A stretch of 64,000 nucleotides of DNA from Prunus persica (taxonomy: Eukaryota; Streptophyta; Magnoliopsida; Rosales; Rosaceae). The notes beneath the pieces are model-generated. The model ran no database searches, was not told where the DNA came from, and saw nothing but the letters and a program-made list of their open reading frames with translations. Made by a program: the position numbers and the translations under genes. Each line of letters begins with the position of its first letter. Within the stretch, counting starts at the first letter, position 1. The stretch is from assembly GCF_000346465.2 (NCBI RefSeq), contig NC_034014.1:4470893-4534892 (forward strand), in the 5' to 3' direction. This document shows positions 10,801 through 23,100 of the stretch, piece by piece.

Positions 10801-11218
10801 TGCTGTGGTAGGTGATGCCGAAGTTAAAACTGTGAAATCTGATATGGATATGAAGTCCATTGATAATGAGAATAAACCTACTGGTGAAGATAAAACTAAT
10901 CATGGTGATACATCTTCCAAGGAGATTCCAGATATACATGCACTTGAAAATGGAGAGTCTGTAAGTCAATCAATGTTGAATGCAGCGGATCAAAATAAGG
11001 TACGAAAGTCGGGGGTGGCGAGAGGGAGGCATTATAGAGGGGTGAGACAGAGGCGGTTTGGGAAGTTCACGGCTGAGATTCGGGACCCAGCTAAGAAGGT
11101 ATCCAGAAAGAGAGTGTCGCTTGGGTGCTATGAGACCTCTGAGGAAGCGGCTTTGGCTTATGACAGTGCCGCCCAACGCATACATGGCTCCAAGGCTTTG
11201 CTCAATTTCCCAATCTGA
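7718..11218 (+). pseudogene. Decayed RING/TRAF Gln-rich gene copy, fused at its 3' end to AP2/ERF
   Basis: Tandem copy of the gene at 14.7-20.2 kb. A TATATATATATATA run lies at about 7718, a CT-rich leader at 7791-7826, and the untranslated exon ends at 8012 (CAG|GTACC). The RING exon (start codon 8641) has lost a base after TCTACCC, changed several zinc ligands and reached an early stop (near 8775). The TRAF-type finger exon lacks about 25 nt near 9029 that the other copy has. The third exon (9217 on) is nevertheless open to 11218. The decayed 5' exons make the ancestral protein impossible; a shorter product from an internal ATG such as 9326 is conceivable. Confidence 0.75.
9221..11218 (+). 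CDS. Open Gln/Pro/His-rich ORF ending in an AP2/ERF domain (chimera)
   Basis: The frame is open for 665 codons, but 9221 is GTG just inside an exon (acceptor AG at 9215-9216), so the true start is unknown; the first ATG is at 9326. Codons 1-585 are Gln/Pro/His-rich and parallel the intact copy. Similarity stops near 10975, and codons 604-665 form an AP2/ERF domain ([43 protein letters not shown]). In the ERF family this domain binds GCC-box DNA. Here two conserved DNA-contact tryptophans are replaced (PWGKF is RFGKF, VWLG is VSLG), and two residues are inserted in the loop between them. The domain is cut short at 11218, and ERF-like tail sequence continues out of frame. It could be an expressed chimera or an accidental open frame. 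Confidence 0.5.
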   Translation: MHPQAQQADGALDTSASGTSATADQTQAATQSGVAMSQVQIFQITIVTPPGSDPDQEANSSSQAVVQAAVQTAEQWYQHQQQYQQYYQAAVQQSQQRHLQSHPPYGTVQHQPRAYLQSRPQTQPSLRAQLSQSQAQPKPQIQPPHVQVPVASQTQNQAQVNKQQQLRPAVQTYPAARRQPLPQPQYFQAPSHSQPHPQHVQMPHNQQAQIQQHTHSKIHPQHHPISLPQPHSQPQPHPQLQRLPQPHPQLHPSQPMNTTVQPQTQHPSSHAVTGNHLYPQPHLHQPVQSGAPQQRTMDMQSHGVPHSQSQTPVQIQSQPPQQPPVMRLPPSHIPNQQQPALLPSPGQIRNINPAQQQPVHSYAQQPGNTVQQRPLMHAVQRSIPRQYLHHQPYVQQQPPTQLHPRGQSHSFPLHVHAYTQSQRNIALSQGIQLSQSNLGGSRRPMMPIHGVQSQTSVQTAGGLHMRPVHPTVNLPSTNHSNMVRTKNLVQSGASWRPTTSERHAEEESESSAQQIAKNVTHDVGTASAVVGDAEVKTVKSDMDMKSIDNENKPTGEDKTNHGDTSSKEIPDIHALENGESVSQSMLNAADQNKVRKSGVARGRHYRGVRQRRFGKFTAEIRDPAKKVSRKRVSLGCYETSEEAALAYDSAAQRIHGSKALLNFPI

Positions 11219-11420
11219 CACACCAGATTGCCTTGAACGAGCCTCCACCTGTCCGAGTCACCGGCAAGCTCAAAGAACCGGAGAAAGAGGCTGCCACTGC
11301 TTCAACAACGCCGAAATCCAGTAAGAGGACCACTCCTCGGCGGCTGACCATGATCATCAAGCAAATGTGTTTCGGACAATGCAAAAGAATAGTATGGGTC
11401 TGCTGTCACTTGGCGAGAAA
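11219..11420 (+). pseudogene. Out-of-frame ERF C-terminal remnant
   Basis: Immediately after the stop, another frame reads NEPPPVRVTGKLKEPEKEA and TPKSSKRTTPRR, resembling the tail that follows the AP2 domain in ERF proteins (FPLRI..EP-PVRVT). An indel near 11215-11235 broke the frame. It shows that a whole ERF gene 3' end, not only the domain, lies at the breakpoint. Confidence 0.5.
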
Positions 11421-11439
11421 CTATTGGTTAGCTAGCTGA

Positions 11440-12221
11440 TCATTATATTAGTTTTCCACAAACTCTACAAACATCACTCTCTTGCTCTTATATTTTTCCG
11501 TACAGTTGTACCTTACTTATTGCAGCTGACCCTCTCTTTCCCCGAGTAAGTGTGTAACATCGTGTCTACTTTGTACACTTATTCAGCTGCTTTTGTTGGA
11601 ATTTGTTCCTACTTATATGTATATGTGGTGGAAATATCTTTGTCTTTTCAAATTCTTTATGAAATTATGGTTTTGTTATATGTTTTAAATTTTTCTCTGT
11701 ACAACAAATTAAACTTGAAAAATATTTTTTTGTCTGAAACTCTTTTTATGAATGACGAAAGATGATTCAAATAACCTATATGACAAATTAAACTTCTAAT
11801 GAAAGATTTTTTTCAGTATATCTTTTCACTAAGTTTTCAGCTTCTCCTCGGTAATGTTGAAATCGTAACAGTAAAAATATTTAGCTTTCCAAGTTCATAG
11901 GGTGGCGAAATTTTGAAAGTGTTGAATTTTTTCTTGTTCAGATGAGATGGCATGTGAACGCTTGAATTCTTCAAGTGCGACTTTTCTTCGTATTAGGATT
12001 TTGTATTTGGGTTTTTTTTGAGGTAGTCTAGCTTGAACTATCGTCAGGCAAGTTGCCCTCCACCCATTCTTTTTTGTTCTAATATTTTTAAGTTGTGATC
12101 CAAACTGTTTTCTCTGAGTACCTTTGTTTTGTTAAAATTAATTACTTGTAGTGTTGAGCTGTTTTGACTGATTTGTGGGTATTCTGCTTGGTATATTTTA
12201 AATTGTAGCTTAGTCTCTCGG
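11440..12221. other. Intergenic
   Basis: AT-rich, with no supported gene. Confidence 0.4.
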
Positions 12222-13330
12222 TTCTGAAAGGATGGTAGCAGAGTTATCTTCATAGAGTCAGATAATTATTTCATTGATTTTCTCCTTAGTCTATTGACAA
12301 TGCCTATGGGAAAAATTGTTAGGCTTTCCGGTAGTTATTCACTTCCAATGGGAGTCGGTTGCATGAACAATTTATATCGAAGTGTCCATTATATTGATGA
12401 ACAGATTTTGCTAACTGAAGAGTGTTGTGCCATGCTGCTGTGCCCCCACAATGCAGCTGAATCCTTTTTAAGTAGGCTTAAATTGAATATGATGATTGTG
12501 AGACCACACGTTAATTCTTCAATAATCCATGTTGCCGCCTCTGTACGAAAAGTTTTAGTTATTATGCAAGTGTTAGTTGTTGCCATTGTGGTGATCTGAT
12601 GGATCAGGGGATCAATGTTTCAGCAAATCGTGGTCTGGTTGGTGGGGGTGATTGTAGACCAGCAAGACAGACTTATACTTACTCTCCTTTTCTTGCCAAG
12701 CTTGGAGTTGTGGATCCAAAAGCTACTGAGGAGAGGACTTTCAATGTAGGCGTTGACGAGGTTATTCTAGTGATGACATATTAGTATATGCTAACCTTTC
12801 TTGGACTGCAACACTGGTTTCGGATCTCTGTCTTTTACTAGGTTGTGAACTTGCTTATGTGCTCATTAGTCCCCAAGACTCCCTTTACTGATATGCTGCT
12901 CAAGCCTAAACCAGAAACACAATTGATCAACGAATTTTGTGATCAGCGAATATCTATAATTTCTCAAGTGGCAGAATACACCATGCGTGGTGATCCAAAC
13001 ATTTCTTTTACACTTATAGTTAGCTAGTCAACCAAGAAGGTTTGCTATGCTGAAGCAGGGGAGGATTTTGTAATTTTTTTTCTTCAGTTTCCTTATTGTT
13101 CCACTTGGGTTTATACTGAAGCAGATAGGCGATGGTTCTTCTTGGAAAGGATGCATTGATAACTTGTACAAGAGTGTAGAAGATATTGATGGCCAATACT
13201 TGATGTCAACTTCCCATAAAACAATTCTACTTAGTCCCAAGCTAGCCCCTGGTTTTAGCTATGCTAACCATCCTTCAGAATTGAGGGAGCCACTTCCCAC
13301 TCTAATAGATCAGAGAAACCAGTTTTTGTA
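12222..13330 (+). pseudogene. DUF674-like pseudogene
   Basis: Several frames read as DUF674-type plant proteins of unknown function. At 12240-12480: VIFIESDNYFIDFLLSLLTMPMG, GCMNNLYRSV and LLCPHNAAE. At 12600-12780: NRGLVGGGDC, TYTYSPFLAKLGVVD and a FNVGVDEV segment. At 12845-13000: VVNLLMCSLVPKTPFTDMLL. At 13035-13310 a second repeat begins KKVCYAEAGEDFV and continues GCIDNLYKSVEDIDGQYL with LLSPKLAPGF. Two tandem DUF674 units are normal for the family. Frames change and stops interrupt (for example after VRP.. near 12600 and in RNQFL-stop near 13330). Part of the disruption could be introns, but the broken second repeat marks it as a pseudogene. Confidence 0.6.
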
Positions 13331-14690
13331 GACCCCCCAAATCATGATTGTGTTGGAGGATTCTTAAGAGCTCTGGCAATGTACATGGTAACTGATAGCC
13401 TGATCGTAAGACCGTTATTGCCAATCTTTGGCCTCTCCGTTGTGACCAATTGAGTGTACCTGTTGCTGACATTGAAGTGCAATGAATCTTGGCAAAGTGG
13501 AGGTGAGTTATATATTTGATTTGCAATTTCTGATTTACTGTTTGAACTCTGGGTTTATTTTAGATTTGTAATGCCTTTGAAATTGTTTGTATTTGACTCT
13601 CCATAGACCTGTACTTCTACTTGGGGTGTCCAACTGTGATGGGTTGAAGTTGAACAGTAGAAGATGGCATTGTTTTGTATATATTGTGACCTTTTTTCCC
13701 CTCTTTTAGTTGTTGATGTTTTTATGTTTTGTACTGCAGGCTGTGAATTTGGTGGCTGCTTTTCTTTTTCACTCTCCTCTAACTGGTTTCTATAGGATGA
13801 CAGATCAAGAACATTAGAGGCTGTTTTTAAAAGCTGTCGTCGGAAGGCCATTGCTTTTGAAATGATCTAGTTGTTTTATTTGTACCAAAAACTTTCTACT
13901 GCTCAACTTTAAAGGGAAACAGCTTTTTTGTGAAAAACAGAGGAGGATGTATTTGTTGAAAACATGAGCACCAGTAGACAAATTGTTGTTTGGGGCTATC
14001 AAACAAGAAGTAGCTATCAATTGTTCTTTCTTTGGCTGCCAAAGGAAGACACCGGTGAGATCAGAGTCGGAAAGAAAAGAGGTCACGAAAAGATCTAGAG
14101 CCTGCAGCGAGTAACGGAACAGAAGATTAATAATTGAACGAATTTTTATTTTGGCCTAATCACCTGTACAAGTGCATTTAGAAAACACTAACATCCTCCT
14201 TGGCAACTGCACAACTTGCTCTGCAAGGCCAGGGAAAGACATCTTTCCATTTTCCATTCGTTCATAACAACAGAAAGAGCGAACAGAGGAGAATAGGCCT
14301 TATAATCAAACTGGCAGTTAAAATATGAGCTTATATGGTTCTGTCCTGTAACTTGCATAAAAATATGAGGCTACAGGGCCATCCCTAAATCCTAATAGAC
14401 TCTTCTCGTAACAAAAACCGTGATAAAGCTTGCTCATCAAGATCCTGATCACTCTTATGCAAATGGTCAATGCATCCTTTCAAAGAGCTATTGTGCAAAT
14501 GTTTCAAGGCAAACCCAAGAGGAATGGTTAGGAAACTATAAGAGTAACGTCCTGCTTCTGCATAACAAAACCATAAGCTTCATTCACATAAAATTATGCC
14601 GGGTACCAATTTTTTACAGTTATACTCTAGGATGGTAAATTCCCAAAAAAAAAAATTGGCATAACCACCAACGGCGTCGTATCATTCACT
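13331..14690. other. Intergenic
   Basis: No supported gene. The last bases match the upstream block of the decayed copy (near 7360). Confidence 0.4.
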
Positions 14691-14754
14691 TTCGGTAGAA
14701 AATCAGAGAACAAAAGAAGGAAAAAAAAACATATAGCATAAACACAACATACAC

Positions 14755-17700
14755 TTGTTAAGCACCGTTGTTGCTTTGCGTCTTCTGTTTTCAGTTCGCA
14801 TTTAGCATCTCTCTCTCGCTCTTGTGCCGAGAGACTCTTTGCGTTTCTCGAGCAATCGGCGCCAACTGTAACTACTACTTTCTACTCTACAATCTTCACG
14901 CACAACCATTTCGTTCATGAAAACCCTAAGATTTATTTTTATCTTTTCGGTTTTTACAGGTTGAACTGGGCTAGGGTTTAGGGTCTTGAATCGAATTGAC
15001 GGATATTAGAGAAATTTCAAGGTACCAAAATTATGTCTGTTTTGGTTTACCTAGTGTAATGTTTTGGCTGCTGAGAAAGTGTGGGAATTGGGGATTTGGG
15101 AAGGAAAGTTTTATGTTTTAAAAAAAAATTTAAATATACGATACTTAAATTCAATAACTTCAGGCTTATGAAAGTCAAAACCGCACTCATCTAAATCTGT
15201 AAACGCACAAAAACACGGATTTTGATTGATCTTTTTGGTTTGGATTTTTTGGCACGCATAGGACAGTTTGGGTTTTTCTTTTCGATGATATTTTGCTGAT
15301 TATTACTAAATGCCTAATGGAGTGATTGGGTACGCACTGGATTAGCATGTCTGAATATTCACTTGCATATCATTGTGTGCCTCTCTGCTTTCTTGTTTGG
15401 TTTGTGAAAATTGGTAATTGCGTTTATGCGTTGGGTCATTTTCTTCTTCTGAGGATTGTTTGTATGATTTTGAACTGAGTGAGGCCCTTTACCTGTTGCT
15501 TCGAGGAAAAATAAGATGTGTAGCAATGAAGCCAATGTGTCATAAATGTTGATGGAAGAAAGTTTGTTTCTTTATGCTCACAAAGGGGCTCACAATTTTT
15601 GCACTCATTCAGGTTGATAAAATTTATGCACTAGGACTTGAAGCTGAGCTTGCAGGGCGGCATGGGATTTGATAATGAGTGCATATTGAGTATCCAATCT
15701 CTTGCCGGAGAGTACTTTTGTCCAGTTTGTCGTCTGCTTGTCTACCCAAATGAAGCATTACAGTCACAGTGCACTCATTTATACTGCAAGCCCTGTTTGA
15801 CATACGTAGTGAGCTCTACCCGAGCTTGCCCATATGATGGCTACTTAGTGACAGAAGCAGATGCCAAGGTCCTTCCTTATACAACCTTGGTCGTAACCAA
15901 TTTATCTGATCTTTACTGTCTGCTTATTGATACAACTTTACTGTAACTAATCAATGCAGCCACTTATTGAATCAAATAAGTCCCTTGCTGAAACCATAGG
16001 AAAAATAGCAGTTCATTGCCTCTATCACAGGAGTGGATGCACATGGCAGGGACCTTTATCTGACTGTACATCTCATTGTTCTGGATGTGCCTTTGGTAAT
16101 TCTCCTGTAGTATGCAACAGGTGTGGAATCCAAATTGTGCATCGTCAAGTGCAGGAGCATGCACAAAATTGCCCGGTGAGTATTTTAGTTTTCTTTTTAC
16201 AAGATGAGAAGTTACTTCTGGAATTGATTTTATTCTTATCTGTCAATGACAGGGTGTGCAGCCTCAAGCGCAGCAGGTTGAGGGAGCTTTGGATACTTCA
16301 GCTTCTGGCACATCAGCTACTGCTGATCAGACCCAGGCTGCCACTCAGTCAGGACTAGCAACATCTCAGGCCCAGGTTTCTCAAACTACAAGTGTCACAG
16401 CACCTGGACCTGATCCTAATCAGAAAGCAAACTCAAGTTCTCAAGCTGTTGTTCAAGCTGCTGTGCCGTCTGCTGAACAGTGGTACCAACATCAGCAACA
16501 ATATCAACAGTACTACCAGCAGTATCCTGGGTATGATCCATATCAACAACAGTATCAGAACTACTATCCCTATCAACAGCCAGCAGTTTCACAATCACAG
16601 CAGCAGCATTTGCAGTCTCATCCACCATATGGGACCGTCCAGCATCAATCTCAGACATACTTGCAATCGCAGCCCCAAACTCAACCTCCACTACAGCCTC
16701 AATTATCTCAATCTCAAGCTCAAGCTCAACCCCAACCCCAAATTCAGCCCCAACATTTGCAGGCTCCTGTTGCCGCTCAAACTCAAAATCAGGCACAAGT
16801 TAACCAACAGCAGCAACTTCACCCTGTAGTGCAGACTTACCCAGCAGCTCATGGGCAGCCACACCCTCAACCCCTACCATATTTTCAAGCTCCATCCCAT
16901 TCACAGCCACATCCTCAACATGTGCAAATGCCTCATAATCAGCAAGCCCAAATTCAGCAACATACCCAGTCCCAGCTTCTCCCGCAACAGCATCCCATTT
17001 CTCAACCCCAACCTCATTCACAACCTCAGCAACAGGCACAGCTTCAACAACATCCCCAACCCAATCCCCAACTTCACCCTTCTCAGCCCATGAATGGTAC
17101 CATCCAGCCTCAGACACTACATCCATCATCTCATGCAGTGACTGGCAATCACTTGTACCTTCAACCTCACCTTCACCAACCAGTGCAGTCAGGGGCCCCA
17201 CAACAACATACTATGCACTTGCAATCTCATGGAATGCCTCACTCCCAGTCACAAACTCCTGTTCAAATACAGAGTCAGTTCCCTCAACAACCCCCACTTA
17301 TGCGGCCGCCCCCATCTCATACAACAGTTCCAAACCAGCAGCAGCCAGCTTTGTTGCCTTCTCCTGGTCAAATCCAAAACATCAATCCTGCACAACAGCA
17401 GCCTGTTCACTCTTATGGTCACCCACCTGGGAATACTGTCCACCAGCGCCCTCATATGCAGGCAGTTCAACAACCGATTCCTCAGCAATATTTCCACCAC
17501 CAGCCTTTTGTACAACAGCAACCACCTACACAGCTACGCCCCCAGGGTCAATCTCATTCGTTCCCTCAACATATTCATGCCTCTACACAGTCTCAGCAGA
17601 ACGTTACATTGTCTCAGGGCATTCAACATACCCAGTCTAATCTTGGCGGAAGGCCTATGATGCCAATTCATGGAGTACAATCTCAGACCTATGCACAAAC

Positions 17701-20152
17701 TGCGGGAGGTGTTTACATGAGGCCAATGCATCCTGCTGCAAACCTTTCATCTACAAATCAGAACAATATGGTCAGAACAAACAACCTAGGGCAGTCTGGA
17801 GCAAACTCTGGACCAACTACATCTGAGAGGCAAGCTGAGCAAGAATCTGAGTTTTCGGCTCAGCAAAATGCTAAAAAGGTTGTACATGATGTGGGTACAG
17901 CATCTGCCGTGGTAGCTGATGCGGAGGTTAAAACTGCGAAATCTGAGACGGATATGAAGTCCATTGATAATGAGAATAAACCTACTGGTGAAGATAAAAC
18001 TATTCAGGGAGATACATCTTCCAAGGAGATTCCAGATATACATGCACTTGAAAATGGAGAGTCTGTAAGTAAATCAATATTGAAGGAAGAGGGTGTGGAT
18101 GGTACTCTGGACCATTCAAGTAATGGTAAATTGGGTGAAGTTGTAGCTGAGGGTGTAAAAGATGTTTCCATCAGTGACATGAAACAGAGAGAGCTTAAAG
18201 AAATCCCATCTGAAGAAGCTCAACTTCGTGAAGAACAGGGTTGGATGTTGCAGAAGGATGCTAGTGGCGATCCGCAGCCTTTTATTGGCACTGATGAGGG
18301 ATCTCAAGCTGTATCTACTTCAGCTCCAATATCTGATCAAGGAAAGCATCTGCCTCATCATGGACCTACTACACTCCCTCAAAGACCTGGCGCACCTCTT
18401 TTGTTACAAGTGCCTCCAGGACCTCCTTGTCATACACAGGGGCCTGGGCATCATTTAAGGCCTCCAGGGCCTGCACATGTTCCTGGACAGCCTTTTCATT
18501 CATCTGAGCATTTCCAGCCACATGGTGGCAACCTGGGCTTTGGAGCATCATCTGGCAGGGCAAGTCAGTATGGTCCTCAAGGAAGCATCGAACTGCAATC
18601 TGTTACTCCGCATGGGCCTTATAATGAAGGTCATTTACCGCTTCCACCCACTAGTGCTTTTGATTCTCATGGTGGCATGATGTCAAGAGCAGCACCAATT
18701 GGACAGCCATCTGGTATCCACCCAAATATGTTGAGGATGAATGGAACTCCAGGCCTTGACTCCTCATCAACTCATGGGCCGAGGGATGAAAGGTTTAAGG
18801 CTTTTCCAGGCGAGCGGTTGAATCCCTTCCCAGTGGATCCGACACGTCATGTTATTGACCGAGTAGAGTTTGAAGATGATCTGAAGCAATTCCCTAGGCC
18901 TTCATATCTGGATTCTGAGCCTGTTGCAAAATTTGGGAATTACTCGTCAAGGCCATTTGATAGGGCACCTCATGGCTTCAAGTATGATAGTGGTCCACAT
19001 ACAGATCCTCTAGCTGGCACTGCTCCATCAAGGTTCCTGTCTCCCTATCGTCTTGGTGGTTCAGTGCATGGGAATGATGCAGGAGATTTTGGGAGAATGG
19101 AGCCTACTCATGGTCATCCAGATTTTGTTGGACGGCGTCTTGTGGATGGTTTGGCTCCTCGAAGCCCAGTTAGAGATTACCCTGGCCTCCCACCTCATGG
19201 GTTTAGAGGCTTTGGCCCTGATGATTTTGATGGCAGGGAGTTTCATCGATTTGGTGATCCACTTGGAAATCAATTCCATGAGGGTAGGTTTTCTAATTTG
19301 CCCGGTCATTTTCGTAGGGGAGAGTTTGAGGGTCCTGGTAATCTGCGAATGGTTGATCATAGAAGGAATGATTTTATTGGTCAAGATGGTCACCCTGGTC
19401 ATCTTCGGAGGGGAGATCATTTAGGTCCTCACAACTTGCGAGAACCTCTGGGTTTTGGTTCTCGTCATTCACACATGGGAGACATGGCTGGGCCCGGGAA
19501 CTTTGAGCCATTTCGAGGCAACAGGCCCAATCATCCTCGCCTTGGTGAGCCTGGATTTCGAAGCAGCTTTTCACTTCAGAGATTTCCAAATGATGGAACT
19601 TATACAGTTAAGTATTTGCTTCAGTCATTTGCATTATGTGTGTGAAGTGATGCACCATGTTAGTAGAGCTCCTATTGGGATACTTTATTTTTAATTGTTT
19701 TTTCAGTTCAACTTTTTGATGTTATGGATATCTTCAGGGAGATCTGGAGTCTTTTGATCACTCAAGGAAAAGGAAGCCAGCTAGTATGGGGTGGTGTCGG
19801 ATCTGTAAAGTTGATTGTGAAACAGTGGAAGGCTTGGACTTGCATTCACAAACAAGGGAGCACCAGAAGATGGCTATGGATATGGTACGAAGCATTAAGC
19901 AGAATGCCAAAAAGCAGAAACTGTAAGTTCTCTGTGCATATCATAGTTACTGCTTGACTTCATATATGATTAATTTTTTTCTTTTATCTATTTTTCTTTT
20001 CCATTTATGGTTTAGAAGTCTGGTTGTGTGTGTGTTCTTTTAAATTTTGTTTTGCTTCTTTTTGTAGAACCTCTGGTGATCAGTCCTTATTAGAGGATGC
20101 AAACAAGTCAAAAATTCCAGTATTGAGGGCCGGGGAGAAAAGCATTGATTGA
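14755..20152 (+). CDS. RING and TRAF-type zinc-finger protein with long Gln-rich region
   Basis: Untranslated exon to 15021, then coding exons 15662-15868, 15960-16175, 16253-19606, 19738-19922 and 20068-20152; phases agree throughout and give 1348 aa. Residues 1-69 hold a RING-like finger (FCPVC, CTHLYCKPC, CPYDG). Residues 70-141 hold a TRAF-type zinc-finger segment (HCLYHRSGCTW, CAFGNSPVVCNRCG, HAQNC). Residues 142-560 are Gln/Pro/His-rich and low-complexity, 560-700 acidic, 700-1259 Pro/Gly/His/Phe/Arg-rich. A C-terminal C2H2 finger of the CxxC-x12-H-x5-H type (WCRICKVDC..H.....H) precedes a basic tail. A RING plus TRAF finger suggests an E3 ubiquitin ligase; the Gln-rich part and C-terminal finger suggest a nuclear or RNA-related role. 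Both are inference. The start at 15662 is the ATG in frame with the RING; an upstream ORF start gives no homology. Confidence 0.85.
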
Positions 20153-23100
20153 TGATGGTGTGCTGCAATGTGGATCTCTTTGGTTGCATTTCACTTGGGG
20201 TCCAATTGTTTCTTTGGTATTATTGCGTTAGCAATATAGGTGATGCACCCTTCCATGCCTCTTTTTTCTACATTCGGGGTGGTTCATGCTAGTTTTGTCA
20301 TTTCAGGTTGCTGCCATGTTAATGGAGATGGTATTTGGAACTGGAGTTCAATGGCAGTTAAGTTTGTTGGTTTTTGACTCTCAAGTTTTCTATTCTCACT
20401 AGGATTGTTTTCTGTTGACATTATCATCTTAGAAATTCAAAAGTGGTATACTGCTATCGCTTATTTTGCATTTGGAGCTGAGATGGCATTTGGTTTATAG
20501 CATTCTTGAATGTATCTTTTACCTTTCCAATTCTTATGTTTCAAGTTTGTTCATGTTTTGTTCGTTATGCTCGGTGCGATGAAAAAGTTGGAATTTTACA
20601 AGATCATTAGCCAGGAAAACTTGATGTGATGAATTTTTAGAATGAGTGGATCCTGGAATATTAAAGTATGGTACAACGGGAGATGATAGAATCCGGAATG
20701 AATCAACAAAATCCTGTATTGTGTTCCAGATCTGTTAGAATTATTGTGATAATAAAGAATCCGATGGTGGTCTAGTGATGGCTTTGTCGTTTTTATCATG
20801 TTCTGTAGTTCAGATGTGTATTTTTTCTTAGAAAGGATCTCATTGCTACACAGCTCTCAAAACATGGACATTACCTTGAACATTAAAGCTCTCTAATATA
20901 AGTATTTTCCTTTATATTGTATATAACTTTGTAATTTTACATTATTGTCATTACAGTTGGCAACAATACCTGATTTCAAGTTTTGGAAGTATCTATGATG
21001 CTGTCTGAATTGTTTCTTCTTTTTTATTATGAGCAGAGGCACATCTGTATGTAGTATGATATTAATTAATCAACCTCATCCTTGGTACTTAATTGGTAGA
21101 AATTGAACTGACCATGTTAAGCAGAGTAGTTATTAATTTTTTTACTAACATTTCACCCCAATTGTTCTCAATTGTAGCTTAGTTGGAGGTGCTAAAAGGA
21201 TGTTTGCAAATATATAAGGAGTTTCTCTAAATTGATCAGACTTACTGACAAATAATTGTTAATCTCTAGTACTGTAGTAGATTTAAAAACTCAATATTTC
21301 GGGTGTATAGGCCTATAGAAGGCAATGATTATAGTGTACTTTACTATGTAGATTATACAGGGAAAATTCAAGTGACTCTTAAGAAAAAGTGAGTGAGCCT
21401 AAGGAATTAGGTATTTTGAGACTATGATCGTATATCTTAGAGGCTTTATTTTTTCTTTTCTCTTTTTAGTAGTTAGCAGAGATAGCTTCATGCTGTTGTT
21501 TGTTGGACTACAGACCTACTATCTTTTATTTAATTATCTTTATTTTGTGGCTTGTGAATCAGCATTTATTTGAAGGATATTGTTTTGCTGATAAACTAGG
21601 CTATGAGACGAATATTTGCCCTGCTGGCCATATTGGTTGGAAATTGGTCAACCTAAGCAATTGAACAATCTGGCGAACACAATTAAGCTGTATATTCTGC
21701 AGTTGCTTGTTACTTTTACTGGTCTAGTACTATCGGATATGGCTGATGCCGTCAGCATAGGTTACATTGATGTTGGACAAGAGGAATGCTATTTGGTGTA
21801 GGGCAGAAGCAGAAGCTGCTGTCTGGTTGCTGTAGCAGTACAAAACCACGCTAGAGAAGGGATATTAAGCACTAAATAATGGTCAAAACAAGAGATAGAA
21901 AGCTACGAGATTTTTAAATCAATAAGAAACAGAGAAAGAAAGCAATAGGATTATAGTTGGAATGTTGATAAATTAGTTATAGGGCAAAGATACCAAAGTG
22001 AGACTACATTCTGATTTTGTGGGACAAAAGACTGCATAAAAAGCCTCTAAATAGGGTATGTATATTAGGGTTACAAGCATAGCATCCTAGCCCTTGATTA
22101 CTTCAATAACTAGTCAATCTTAGCCTCCAAAAATACTAACTCACATGACCATTGCCTGACTATTAAAAAGAGACTAGGAGAAATACTATAAGCTACAAAC
22201 AACATAAAACATAAAAATCAAACAAGACAAATAAAAGATAAGCATAAAACTGAAACCCCAAACTAACTAGAACCCAAACCAAATGCTCCTGCAGATGCTC
22301 CTGAATCATTATAACGAGTTTCTGTTTGTTTTCCTAGTAACTGGAGGTAGATCTTGTCTCATTATTTTTACATATGGAAAGGCTTTTCAATTTTTTTTAA
22401 TCTTTATTGCTATTTCTCTTTTTGCTGAATTGACTATTGATTCTTTATTATTTTTAGCTTCTAAGGTCGATTTTATAGTTGATTTTTATTTTTGGTGGAA
22501 TTTCTCTTTTCTATAATAGATCTTTTCAATTCGACCTGTCTTTTTTCGGCGAAGCAGACTACGTAAGGGCTGAAAGTTTAGCAGAGAGGTTTACTCTGTC
22601 ATCTGTTTTTGATGTGGTAAGATTGTGTTCAATGTACAGATTTTATTTTGAGGCAAAATTTGCTTGTTAGTGATTTCATTGTCATGCTGATATGTTGGGG
22701 GTTCTATCTGTTTCTACATATTTACTATTGTGTATACAAACGGTGCATCCTTTGAAGGGCTAGGATAACCTTAGGAAACTTAGGAGGGTTGTAAATTTGA
22801 TCGCCTTTCATCTTTAGATACTAGCTTTAAGAAGCCGTAGGCTTAAATTATTATATGTGTACTGGAATTGTTAGTGGTAGGGCTCAAGACTTATCTAGCA
22901 TATTGCATAATGACAGGCTGATGGCCGTTTTACCGTTGCATTTTGTGGATTAATTTCATTCTTTTGTTTTTGACACTTGGGTGATGCATATTTGGAACTG
23001 TTTTAAATTTCTTACATATCGGAAAAACTTGCAGTCTTATGGTTTTTTTCATAATTGTAAAAAAAATAAAAATAAAAATAAAAATCTTGGACTGTGAAGG

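Noticed and set aside
22283..22670. Small membrane-protein-like ORFs
   Set aside because: Hydrophobic only because of T-rich sequence; no conserved motif or gene context.
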